Source of the DNA: CAG-170 sp022779365
Lineage (GTDB): Bacteria > Bacillota > Clostridia > Oscillospirales > Oscillospiraceae
Assembly: GCA_022779365.1 (NCBI GenBank)
Contig: JALFSI010000027.1
Location: forward strand, 1 to 22,193
DNA: 22,193 nt
Reading direction: 5' to 3'
This document shows positions 15,080-21,740 of this stretch, piece after piece. Position numbers and translations under genes: made by a program. The notes under the pieces were generated by a model. It saw only the letters and a list, made by a program, of their open reading frames with translations, did no database searches and was not told the DNA's origin. The stretch's first letter is position 1, and every line of letters starts with the position of its first letter.

Positions 15080-15101
15080 GTTAGTAACGTGTTAGTAACG
15101 T
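15080..15101. repeat. Tandem 11-bp direct repeat GTTAGTAACGT x2
   Basis: GTTAGTAACGT occurs at 15080-15090 and again at 15091-15101, between the tRNA-operon terminator and the first phage-type gene. It could be part of an attachment site or integrase-arm site left by the prophage. No integrase gene remains in the window to test this. Confidence 0.5.
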
Positions 15102-15108
15102 CCGGCGT

Positions 15109-15576
15109 TCAGCCTTTTGCCACGCACCGATAATACGCCGCGATTTTCTTCTCCGCACCGCCGCCGTCGCGATCCATCAAAAACGCCCTTGCCATCTTTG
15201 CGTAGTAGTCCGGGCGATCCACGCCGTACTCGCGCGCGACCGCGCAATAGTCCGAGTAGATCATGTTCATCGCCGCGTACCACGCCGACGTGCCCATCGC
15301 CTGCGCATCCACGCCGATGCTCCGCGCCGCCGCTGTCGTCTGCTCCTGCGTCCAGTGCTCGCCCGTGCTGCCGTCCTCGTTTTCCATTTCGGACACCCAC
15401 GCCCGCGCGTCCGCCTCCGTAAAGGTCTCCGCGTACTCGCCGTGCAGCGCGTCCAGACTGCACAGCAGCCCCGCAATAATGCCCGCCTCCTCGATATGTC
15501 CAAGCGTCATCGGCTCGTCGATGAGCTTGTGCAGCCGCTCATGGAGCTTGCGTTTGTATTCGCACTTTTCCATCAC
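15109..15576 (-). CDS. Prophage-associated conserved protein (155 aa; resembles DUF7841)
   Basis: A soluble 155-residue protein. The second half contains GEHWTQEQTTAAARSIGV followed by WYAAMNMIYSDYCAVAREYGVD and YYAKMARAFLMDRDGG. I associate this pattern with a small protein family of Clostridial prophages, from memory (approximate family name DUF7841). No catalytic motif is visible. Its ATG overlaps the stop of the 113-residue gene upstream (ATGA), so the two are translationally coupled. It is the last gene before the tRNA-operon terminator. Confidence 0.75.
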   Translation of the reverse strand: MMEKCEYKRKLHERLHKLIDEPMTLGHIEEAGIIAGLLCSLDALHGEYAETFTEADARAWVSEMENEDGSTGEHWTQEQTTAAARSIGVDAQAMGTSAWYAAMNMIYSDYCAVAREYGVDRPDYYAKMARAFLMDRDGGGAEKKIAAYYRCVAKG

Positions 15577-15914
15577 AATTCCTCCTGCACCATGCTGTAC
15601 AGCCTGTCCAAGTCGTTCACGTCAAATCGCAGCTCCCCAATAATGGGGATGTTGACCGGCAGCTTCTTGCCATCCAGCTTCGGACGTGCGACGCTGTACA
15701 GCTTTTCCACGTCCACGTTGCCGCTCTCATCCATCACGCCCATCATCTGCACCACAGGATGCTCCCGCAGCGCAAGGAGCTTGTCTCTGCCGCCCTCCAT
15801 CACAAGTGCCAGCATGATTCCCGCGCCGATGCCCTTGCCGGTCGGCAGGCGTGGTAAAACCTCATTGTCCGCAAAGCGCGTCACCGCGCGCATGATCTGG
15901 TCGATCGTCGCCAT
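15573..15914 (-). CDS. Prophage-associated hypothetical protein (113 aa)
   Basis: A 113-residue protein starting MATIDQIMRAVTRFADNEVL. A glycine-rich hydrophobic stretch (about 25-42, GKGIGAGIMLALVMEGG) is followed by a C-terminal half with PIIGELRFDVNDLDRLY. No family is recognised with certainty. The short hydrophobic centre might make it peripheral to a membrane or a particle. It is coupled to the 155-residue gene by a 4-base stop/start overlap and separated from the Gly/Cys-rich gene upstream by a hairpin. TAGAGC/GGAGGTAGAGC-type ribosome site lies just before the ATG. Confidence 0.7.
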   Translation of the reverse strand: MATIDQIMRAVTRFADNEVLPRLPTGKGIGAGIMLALVMEGGRDKLLALREHPVVQMMGVMDESGNVDVEKLYSVARPKLDGKKLPVNIPIIGELRFDVNDLDRLYSMVQEEL

Positions 15915-15934
15915 GCTCTACCTCCGTTTCGTGC

Positions 15935-15958
15935 GGGGCGGCTTGTGCCGCCCCTTTT
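15935..15958 (+). terminator. Hairpin between phage genes, T-run on the opposite strand
   Basis: GGGGCGGC (15935-15942) pairs with GCCGCCCC (15947-15954) around TTGT and is followed by TTTT on the plus strand. The flanking genes run on the minus strand, where no T-run follows. It would therefore stop antisense transcription, or act as a processing or attenuation hairpin for the phage transcript. Confidence 0.5.
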
Positions 15959-15963
15959 GTGTG

Positions 15964-16512
15964 TCAGTTGCCGCAGCAGCACCCGCCGCACTTGGGAAGC
16001 GGGTTGTAGAGCGACTGCGCCGTTGTTCCCGTGCCGGTGGTAACATCGGCCACCATCTTCGGGTAAAACGTCGCGTTTGCATATGTGACAATGCTGTTGT
16101 CAGCGCAGCAGCGGCGCTCTGCCTCCATCTTGATCTTCTCGTTCAGACGCTCCTCCACGCAGGCGATGTCCTGCCGCGCCAGCGTGAAGCTGTCCTCGGT
16201 CTTCTGGTTGTGCACCGCCTGTGCCGCCAGCCCATTGCGCACGTCCTTGAGCTGCCCGTCGATGTACGCATACACCTCCAGCATCTTCTGATCGTTGTAG
16301 GTGTTGGCTTTCAGCAGCGCGATCTCGCTGTCCTTCGCCGCGAGCTTCGTCTCGCGATCCAGCTCATACCGTGTCACCGGCGTGTTCTCGCTGCACCCGT
16401 TTCCCCAGCCTCCGAAAAGGCTGCCGAGACCTCCGTTCAGAACACCCAGCCCCGTGCCGATCGCGCCCAGCGTGACGCCCAGGTTGCCCTTGCCATTGCT
16501 TGCATACTCCAT
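15964..16512 (-). CDS. Gly-rich / coiled-coil / Cys-rich prophage protein (182 aa)
   Basis: Three zones are clear. Residues 8-40 are glycine-rich and apolar (GVTLGAIGTGLGVLNGGLGS). The motif CSENTPVTRYE follows at 40-50. Residues 50-135 are a charged helical region, likely coiled coil (ANTYNDQKMLEVYAYIDGQL; ERLNEKIKMEAERR). The C terminus ends in KCGGCCCGN. The layout matches a family I have seen in prophages of gut Clostridia, probably structural, but its role is unproven. A very strong AAAGGAGGT site precedes the start, implying high expression. The N-terminal glycine zone could insert in a membrane or pack in a virion. Confidence 0.75.
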   Translation of the reverse strand: MEYASNGKGNLGVTLGAIGTGLGVLNGGLGSLFGGWGNGCSENTPVTRYELDRETKLAAKDSEIALLKANTYNDQKMLEVYAYIDGQLKDVRNGLAAQAVHNQKTEDSFTLARQDIACVEERLNEKIKMEAERRCCADNSIVTYANATFYPKMVADVTTGTGTTAQSLYNPLPKCGGCCCGN

Positions 16513-16556
16513 TGCTCATACCTCCTTTTGTGTAGTAAGCCGTTCGGCTTCTACCG

Positions 16557-16592
16557 TCAGTATGGTCTTTTCCTTTTTTCGATGTGCCTCAC
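16557..16592 (-). CDS. Possible 11-residue leader peptide
   Basis: A perfect GGAGGTGAT ribosome site (16607-16599) is followed six bases later by GTG and the short frame MRHIEKRKRPY, then TGA. It lies between the terminator of the HTH gene and the start of the 182-residue gene. It may be a true micro-peptide, a leader, or the remnant of a deleted gene. Low certainty because only the ribosome site argues for it. Confidence 0.25.
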   Translation of the reverse strand: MRHIEKRKRPY

Positions 16593-16611
16593 TTGTGCAT
16601 CACCTCCGCTC

Positions 16612-16645
16612 AAAAAAAAGACCGTGCATTTCTGCACGGTCTTTT
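16612..16645 (-). terminator. Rho-independent terminator after the HTH gene
   Basis: AAAAGACCGTGCA (16616-16628) pairs with TGCACGGTCTTTT (16633-16645) around TTTC. Read on the minus strand the stem is followed by a run of eight Ts, just seven bases after the stop of the 81-residue gene. Confidence 0.88.
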
Positions 16646-16651
16646 CTCTGT

Positions 16652-16897
16652 TCAGTTCAGCAGTCTCGACGTTCTCTGCATCCTTCTCAAGATGTCCGGC
16701 AGCCGCCTTTGCACCGTCGCGCGCCCTAGATACAGTTCCGTCGCCACATCCACCTGCGGCAGCTTGTCCACATAATAGAGCTTTGCGATCTGCGTATCCT
16801 CTCTGCCAAGATTCGCCTCGCGGATCACGGTCTCCATTCCCTGCCGCGTCATGCACTCCAGCTCCGGCGGCAGCGTCATTCTGGCGCGTGGCGACAT
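16652..16897 (-). CDS. Small sigma-like / HTH DNA-binding prophage protein (81 aa)
   Basis: An 81-residue basic protein. Residues about 26-72 read NLGREDTQIAKLYYVDKLPQ then VDVATELYLGRATVQRRLP, a helix-turn-helix like region 4 of sigma factors or ArpU/phage late regulators. It starts four bases after the lysin stop, with AAGGAAGTGATGGG as its ribosome site, so both were co-transcribed. A terminator follows. It may have controlled phage late genes; it is intact here although the upstream genes are broken. Confidence 0.72.
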   Translation of the reverse strand: MSPRARMTLPPELECMTRQGMETVIREANLGREDTQIAKLYYVDKLPQVDVATELYLGRATVQRRLPDILRRMQRTSRLLN

Positions 16898-16901
16898 CCC
16901 A

Positions 16902-17312
16902 TCACTTCCTTTTCAGCGTCGCAATATTCCCCTGAAAGCCGACCTCCAGATCCAGCGCCTTTGCGATGTCTCGCACCTTGACGTAATTCGTTCCGCCCTT
17001 GAGGATTCGGTTGACCTCGACCTTCTTGCCATCGACGATCATATAGCTCTTTTCGACCACCTCGCCCACCTCCTCGACCTGTTTTCTGAATTTCTGCAAG
17101 CCGTCGCCCTTGACCCAATATGCCGGGCACAGCTTCCCGGTCACGTCATAGTGCCGGATGATGTGGTCATAGGGGATCTTGTACTGCTTGCAAAGCTGGT
17201 ACACCAGTTCCGCCGCGTTCTGGAGGGTCTTGTCCGTCGCCATGACCCTGCCATCGCGCTTTGCGTCGCACAGCTCCACGCCGATAGAATTTGCATTCCG
17301 GCAATAGGGATG
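16902..17312 (-). pseudogene. N-acetylmuramoyl-L-alanine amidase (phage lysin), 3' fragment
   Basis: The last 136 residues of an Amidase_2-type lysin that cuts the peptide from muramic acid in peptidoglycan. Visible are CRNANSIGVELCD, the catalytic and zinc-ligand tail IIRHYDVTGKLCPAYW, and a C-terminal stalk-like domain (SYMIVDGKKVEVNRI, YVKVRDIAKALDLEV) of the copper-amine-oxidase-N type. The N-terminal 70 or so residues, with the first zinc histidine, are missing. Upstream of about 17312 the sequence becomes a different gene in another frame. The frame stays open to 17735 by chance, through an Arg-rich meaningless stretch. Almost certainly inactive. Confidence 0.82.
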
Positions 17313-17585
17313 CCTGCATCGGGTCAAAGCCCGCCGTGAGCAGCGACATAAACGCGCGGTTTCCAAGCTCCGACGAAAGGTCTGCTTGTGGATACCGCTG
17401 CTGGACCTCTGCAAAACTCTCCTGCAATGCCGCGAACCGCTGCCTCTGCTCCTCCTCGGCGCGCATCTGCGCGCTTTCCTGCTTGAGCCGCGCGTTCTCG
17501 CGTTCGGCGTTTTTGATCCGCCGCATCGCGTCCACCGGCAAGCCTGCCTGCGCCGCCTCCTGCTCATACCAGCGGTTGTCCTGCG
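17313..17585 (-). pseudogene. Phage capsid scaffold-like protein, internal fragment
   Basis: In a frame different from both neighbours, about 90 residues read RWYEQEAAQAGLPVDAMRRI, a charged coiled-coil (ENARLKQESAQMRAEEEQRQ), then RYPQADLSSELGNRAFMSLL and TAGFDPMQA. The coiled coil followed by a YP-x-D-L ... LLTAG element is what I expect near the C terminus of scaffold proteins in Siphovirus-type prophages. It has no start codon and no end of its own: it breaks into the lysin fragment at 17312 and into the CHC2 fragment at 17585. Scaffold identity is moderate; fragment status is clear. Confidence 0.65.
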
Positions 17586-17735
17586 ATGGTAGTAGTCGTC
17601 CGCCACATACAGGCTGGGATGCCGGTCATTGTGGAACGGGCAAAGAGCCATGCCGTAATGGTTGACCTCCACGCCGTACCGCTCCGCCGCCTCCCGGCAG
17701 CTTACGCCATATTTGACGTTCTGAAAGCAATTCAT
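17586..17735 (-). pseudogene. CHC2 zinc-finger (primase-like) protein, 5' fragment
   Basis: The first 50 residues of a primase-type zinc-finger protein, with its own GGAGGATAACGC ribosome site. It reads VSCREAAERYGVEVNHYGMA then LCPFHNDRHPSLYVADDYYH. The first two zinc ligands (CPFH) are present; the second cysteine pair expected directly after YYH (xFGC) is missing, because the sequence switches at 17585 to the scaffold-like gene. Such proteins occur in integrative elements and phages next to TOPRIM/AAA replication genes like those at the right end of this window. Confidence 0.75.
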
Positions 17736-17844
17736 GCGTTATCCTCCGTAAAATAGACTTGAGCGGCGGCTTTCGCACCTCTCTGTCTGTTTTATGTTCG
17801 GATTCGTAAAAAACAGGCGGATGGCATGACAACTTCATTTCAAA

Positions 17845-17901
17845 AAACATGACAGGTCTTTTCATGTTCATATTTGCATGGTATAATTAAAAAAACGTGA
17901 C
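17845..17901. promoter_or_regulatory. Candidate operator repeats around the promoter of the Cys4-protein operon
   Basis: AACATGA (17846-17852) and TCATGTT (17862-17868) form an inverted repeat spanning the -35 region. AAAACATGACAGG, starting near 17844, recurs with one mismatch as AAAACGTGACAGG ending at 17904 beside the ribosome site. The arrangement suggests repressor binding or autoregulation, but no regulator is assigned. Confidence 0.35.
17859..17887 (+). promoter_or_regulatory. Promoter of the Cys4-protein / sigma-like operon
   Basis: TTTTCA (17859-17864), a 17-base spacer and a perfect TATAAT (17882-17887) preceded by TG (extended -10). The ATG at 17914 has AGGAGG six bases upstream. 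Confidence 0.7.
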
Positions 17902-17913
17902 AGGAGGAAGCGC

Positions 17914-19035
17914 ATGGCTGCACCAATCATTGACCACAATCTGCTGACGCTGGACTACTGGCAGGACAGCGTGACCTACGAGGGCAAAACCGTACCCGGC
18001 GGCACCATTGGCTGTGAAGCTCTGAACATCCCGGATACGCTGAGGGAAAAGCTGGCACAGGCAAGTATTCCCTTGCAGAAGATCGTCGCGGCAATCAAAG
18101 AGAACAATCTGACTGCCGAGTTGCTTCGTCCTGCCAAGGGCAGTGTTCTGCATATGATACAGCTTGCGAAGGATACACTGCCGTTTTCCCGTGCCGACGC
18201 TGCTTATTACAACGGGCGTGTGGAGCATATCTTCTCGGAGGAAGGGATTCAGAATACCCTTGCCTATGTGCAGGCTGCCGCCGTGGTTGGGCTGCTGGCC
18301 ACCTTCAACGAACAGTTCAGGCAGGGCGTTGGCATAACGAAGATCATCACCCTTGCGGAGGAGCTCCCTGCCACCATTCGCAACTACAAAAGCGGTATGA
18401 CGGCGTTTGCAGACGAGCTGCATAAGGGGAAGCGGACTCCGGACGGCTATGCGCAGGTATTTGGCAGGATATTCTCCGGACAGCCGAAGCTGTCGCTGGA
18501 TGACAAGTCATGGCAGGCATTTTCCAACACAACAATTCAATATGTGTCTGCCGTCCGCTCCGCCCAAGACGCGCCGCAGCTCATGCGCCGGATGCACTAT
18601 ATGTCTTTCGTATCTATGTTCCGCTCCGATCTGTACGAGGGTCTATGCGTCGGACACGCGCCGAGGAAATGCGCCGTCTGTGGAAAATGGTTTCTGACCA
18701 CTGACGCAAGATATGCCAAGTACTGTGACGGTCTGGCTCCCGGAGACAAACGCGGGCGCACCTGCCGTCAAGTCGGGAATCTTCGTGGACGGGAGCAGCG
18801 GGAGCTTGCCGCAGATCATCCCATCAAGAAAATCTATACAAAGCGGTTCAACACGATCACGCAGTATCTTGGGCGCGGCACGCTGGACGAGCAGACTGCC
18901 GCCGTGATGAAAGCACTTGCAAAAAGCAAGCTGGAAAAGGCGCTGCAAGACAATGACTATGCGCAGGGCAGCTACGCCGCCGAAATGGAGCAGGCGGCTT
19001 TGTTGGCAGAAGCGAAAGCGAATAGGAAGCGGTAA
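17914..19035 (+). CDS. Cys4 zinc-binding accessory protein (resembles DUF6076)
   Basis: A 373-residue soluble protein, mainly alpha-helical. Near the C terminus is a zinc-binding-type module: RKCAVCGKWFLTTDARYAKYC, then RTCRQVG (C253, C256, C271, C284), followed by basic helices. This CxxCgkwF...YC layout resembles zinc fingers of several integrative-element proteins, and I recall the family as DUF6076 (from memory). No enzyme motif is visible. The promoter upstream is strong and carries repeat motifs. The gene is divergent from the CHC2 fragment and 29 bases ahead of the sigma-like gene, so the two are probably one transcript. Lower GC than the chromosomal backbone to the left supports acquisition by transfer. 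Function unknown; nucleic-acid binding is plausible. Confidence 0.7.
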   Translation: MAAPIIDHNLLTLDYWQDSVTYEGKTVPGGTIGCEALNIPDTLREKLAQASIPLQKIVAAIKENNLTAELLRPAKGSVLHMIQLAKDTLPFSRADAAYYNGRVEHIFSEEGIQNTLAYVQAAAVVGLLATFNEQFRQGVGITKIITLAEELPATIRNYKSGMTAFADELHKGKRTPDGYAQVFGRIFSGQPKLSLDDKSWQAFSNTTIQYVSAVRSAQDAPQLMRRMHYMSFVSMFRSDLYEGLCVGHAPRKCAVCGKWFLTTDARYAKYCDGLAPGDKRGRTCRQVGNLRGREQRELAADHPIKKIYTKRFNTITQYLGRGTLDEQTAAVMKALAKSKLEKALQDNDYAQGSYAAEMEQAALLAEAKANRKR

Positions 19036-19064
19036 TCAAAATCCACGATGGAAGAGGTGCAGAC

Positions 19065-20621
19065 ATGGAGGATAACCGTGACAAACTGATACCGGCACAG
19101 TTTGCGTGCTACACATGGGAACTGTCCGGTTATGCGTCCAAAGTGCCGTTCGCCAATGAGGACAGCCTGACCATGCGCGAAGTCCGGAACGTCTTTCAGC
19201 TTGACCCGGAACCGCCGCAAATGGAGCTGAACGACTACATATGCGAAGCTGTCCGTCACAAAGACCTTGCATACTTTTCCTTCTTCCTGCACCACTTTGA
19301 AAAGCGTCTGAACAGCGTGATTTACCGGTTTCTCACCCGTAGCGGAATTGACCGCTACGACCCGGCGCGTTTTCTGGACTACAAGCTGGAAATCTTGCAA
19401 ATGCTGCTGTTTTGCCTGCCGAGGTTCGACCCGGCGCAGGAAACAGAATTCCTGAAATACGCGAAACATTATATTCAGGACGGGCTGCTGTTCTGCCGTA
19501 TGATGGGAGAAGCCGGTTCCTTTGCCAGTCTTGCAGAGTACCGGCGTGTACGCCAGATCGGCGCAATCTACAACGGTTCAGGCAAGAGTCGCGCAGAGGT
19601 CGTTTCCGAGTTTGCCGCTCAAAGCGGGTACAAGGACGATAGCGTATCCGCAGATGAGCTGCTGACCATTGCCCAGCGCAACCGCAGCATTGTTTCCCTC
19701 TACCGCACGGAGCAGGACGAGGACGGCGAAGAAACCGGCGAGGATGTGACGCGCGACGATAGCTGGAACTACGCCGAAATCCTATGGAACGGAATACAGG
19801 CAAAGGCGGTCACGGCAGCGTTTGAGCAGCTTTCCTACAAAGAGCAATGGTATCTGGAAAAGCGGAACGCCATCTGCATGACCTGCGGGCGCGTCAGCCC
19901 CTTGTCCACGCAGTCCACCTTTGAAGATTTAGCGGTGGATTTTGAAGGAACGACAGCCAGCGGTGCGGAGCGATTCTATCGGCGCACATTAGACAAGCTA
20001 CGGCTGAAGCTGCTGGAAAGCGGTGTGATCCATACCGTGACACTGAAACAAACCGATATGCGAAAAAAGAACAAAAGAATAGCCGCCGCTGTCTACCAAT
20101 ATCAGGCGGACAACGACGGCGAATGGGGCGAAATTCGGTTCGATTTTGAAAACGGCACAGCGGAGATCGTCAGGCTGGCGGATTGGGATACGGTAAAATC
20201 TAACATCTTTGCAAATACGGCGATCCGGTTTGTTCAGTGCTTACCGGAAGCGAGGCTGCTGAAATCCGTGGTCGTGCCGTTTGAGATGGGCGTTCCGGAA
20301 AGACCACTCCCTCTGACGAAGGCGGCAAAAGAATCGAATGGCAATTCCTCACACACGATCTCTTTGCGGCAGACGGAGTGTCGGAAAACAGGTGAAACGA
20401 TCACCGCCGCTGTCTACGAATATCTGGTAGACAACGATGGCGAGTGGGGCGAGCTGCGGTTTGACTTTGAGAACGGCACAGCCGAGATAGTAAAACTGGC
20501 AGATTGGGACACGGTGAAGTCAAACATCTTTGCAAAAACGGCGATACAGTTTGTTCAGAGATTGCCGGAGGCGAGAATGTTGAAATCTGTGGTCGTGCCG
20601 TTTTGGAAAGGCAGGGCATAA
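19065..20621 (+). CDS. RNA polymerase sigma-like protein with tandemly duplicated C-terminal domain
   Basis: A 518-residue protein with GAGGTG before the ATG. Residues about 53-140 look like sigma region 2 (MELNDYICEAVRHKDLAYFS; YDPARFLDYKLEILQMLL; FDPAQETEFLKYAKHYI). Residues about 250-322 resemble region 4 (AFEQLSYKEQWYLEKRN; TFEDLAVDFEGT; SGAERFYRRTLDKLRLKL). After this come two copies of one ~87-residue domain, residues 323-409 and 430-516, about three-quarters identical. Each contains YxYxxDNDGEWGE, RFDFENGTAEIV and LADWDTVKSNIF. A 20-residue linker separates them. The sigma-like call rests on my reading of weak similarity; the duplication is certain. No membrane segment. The stop codon abuts that of the convergent histidine kinase with no gap. 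Confidence 0.65.
   Translation: MEDNRDKLIPAQFACYTWELSGYASKVPFANEDSLTMREVRNVFQLDPEPPQMELNDYICEAVRHKDLAYFSFFLHHFEKRLNSVIYRFLTRSGIDRYDPARFLDYKLEILQMLLFCLPRFDPAQETEFLKYAKHYIQDGLLFCRMMGEAGSFASLAEYRRVRQIGAIYNGSGKSRAEVVSEFAAQSGYKDDSVSADELLTIAQRNRSIVSLYRTEQDEDGEETGEDVTRDDSWNYAEILWNGIQAKAVTAAFEQLSYKEQWYLEKRNAICMTCGRVSPLSTQSTFEDLAVDFEGTTASGAERFYRRTLDKLRLKLLESGVIHTVTLKQTDMRKKNKRIAAAVYQYQADNDGEWGEIRFDFENGTAEIVRLADWDTVKSNIFANTAIRFVQCLPEARLLKSVVVPFEMGVPERPLPLTKAAKESNGNSSHTISLRQTECRKTGETITAAVYEYLVDNDGEWGELRFDFENGTAEIVKLADWDTVKSNIFAKTAIQFVQRLPEARMLKSVVVPFWKGRA
20031..20618 (+). repeat. Intragenic duplication in the sigma-like gene
   Basis: Copy 1 covers 20031-20291 and copy 2 covers 20352-20618. By eye 66 of 87 aligned residues match; the central block GEWGE...DFENGTAEIV.LADWDTVKSNIFA is nearly identical. 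Long DNA matches show a fairly recent duplication, or one kept uniform by recombination. Confidence 0.9.
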
Positions 20622-21740
20622 TTACCCGCAGAGCATGACCTTTACACAGAACAGGCCGTCCTGATAGGCAACCGTATTCACCCCGCCGGATTTTTCTGCG
20701 ATATGGCGGACGGACTGGATACCAACACCGTCTCCTTTTCGCTTGGAGAACAGAAATACCCCGTCTTTTTCCCGGATAACTCCATCATACGTGTTTTCAA
20801 CCAGAATCAGTACCAGACTGTTTCCATGCAGATAGGCGGTCAACTCGATTCTGCGTCTGGCAGGTGCAGTACGCAGGCTGGCATCCAGCGCATTCTCCAG
20901 CAGATTAGAGAGGACCAGGCACAGATCGATCTCGTCTACAGGAAGACATTCTGGCAGATCGAGCTGTACGGAAAATGGGATCTGCTCCCGCTTCGCAAGT
21001 GCGCAGTAATACCCGACCACGCCGTCTGCCGCCCGGTTTTCACAGAAATGCAGCTCCAGACTCGGGATTCTGGAAACTGCGCTGGAAAGATAGGCTTTGA
21101 TCTTTTCAAGATTCCCTTCTTCTGCAAGGGCGGCGAGCTGACATAGCTGGTGGCGCAGATCGTGCCGCGCCTGCCGGGCTTCCTCAATGGCAGCTTTCAG
21201 GCTTTCGTAGCGCTGCTGCTGCATGGAAAGCAGCTGGTTTTCTTGCTGCAATCTCACATTCCGGTTGATGCTGATCGCCATCAGAAGGAAGATTGCGTTG
21301 AAGAAAAGCATCAAAAACAAAAGTACGATGCTGATCACAAAATACCCCTGCAAAACACGCCCGGTATAGAGCGTGTCCGCATACTTGGGGATCATAAACA
21401 GATTCAGCGCAATGAACACCAGCGGCAGCACCCAGAACACATACCAGGTCTGCGCAAAGTTTTCATCCTCGACCATCCTCCGCACGCTGTGCGTCGCAGG
21501 ATAATAGGCGATGGCGGCAAACAGCCAGCAGATCGCATGATAGCAAATCGCAGACCGCAGGCAGAACCACGGCGCAGCCTGCGCCTGCGGCAAACCGGCC
21601 AGCATAGCGGCGTTGATCGCTCTTGAAAGGCTGTTGATACAGGCAAATACCGCACAGACGGACAACGCAATCGTTCTGGATTTCCAAAGCGAAATCCGGA
21701 GCGTTTTTATGTAGATCACGACTGCAAGCAAAAGCAAAGC
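20622..21740 (-). CDS. AgrC-like sensor histidine kinase (GHKL type), 5' end missing
   Basis: About 372 recognisable residues. Five membrane helices cover the first half (for example TIALSVCAVFACINSL, YVFWVLPLVFIALNLFMI, VISIVLLFLMLFFNAIFLLM). A coiled linker follows (LQQENQLLSMQQQRYESLKA), then the phospho-acceptor region ARHDLRHQLCQL, the N-box SNLLENALDAS and the G-box KGDGVGIQSVRHIAEKSGG. The order fits the AgrC/ComD family, which senses peptides and signals to LytTR regulators. No LytTR partner is seen. Family members usually have six helices: the first is cut short at KIALLLLAVVIYI. The frame remains open to an ATG at 21944, but that part is the antisense of the TOPRIM gene and is not credible as protein. 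Probably non-functional unless a new start was captured. Confidence 0.8.
   Translation of the reverse strand, partial: ALLLLAVVIYIKTLRISLWKSRTIALSVCAVFACINSLSRAINAAMLAGLPQAQAAPWFCLRSAICYHAICWLFAAIAYYPATHSVRRMVEDENFAQTWYVFWVLPLVFIALNLFMIPKYADTLYTGRVLQGYFVISIVLLFLMLFFNAIFLLMAISINRNVRLQQENQLLSMQQQRYESLKAAIEEARQARHDLRHQLCQLAALAEEGNLEKIKAYLSSAVSRIPSLELHFCENRAADGVVGYYCALAKREQIPFSVQLDLPECLPVDEIDLCLVLSNLLENALDASLRTAPARRRIELTAYLHGNSLVLILVENTYDGVIREKDGVFLFSKRKGDGVGIQSVRHIAEKSGGVNTVAYQDGLFCVKVMLCG

Noticed and set aside
15061..17735. CRISPR array or diversity-generating retroelement in the accessory region
   Set aside because: No regularly spaced repeats, no reverse transcriptase and no template/variable repeat pair; the only tandem repeat is two 11-bp units.
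17626..17871. 81-codon minus-strand frame starting MNMKRPVMFFEMK
   Set aside because: Its second half is an out-of-frame shadow of the CHC2 fragment and its first half overlaps the promoter region; no ribosome site.
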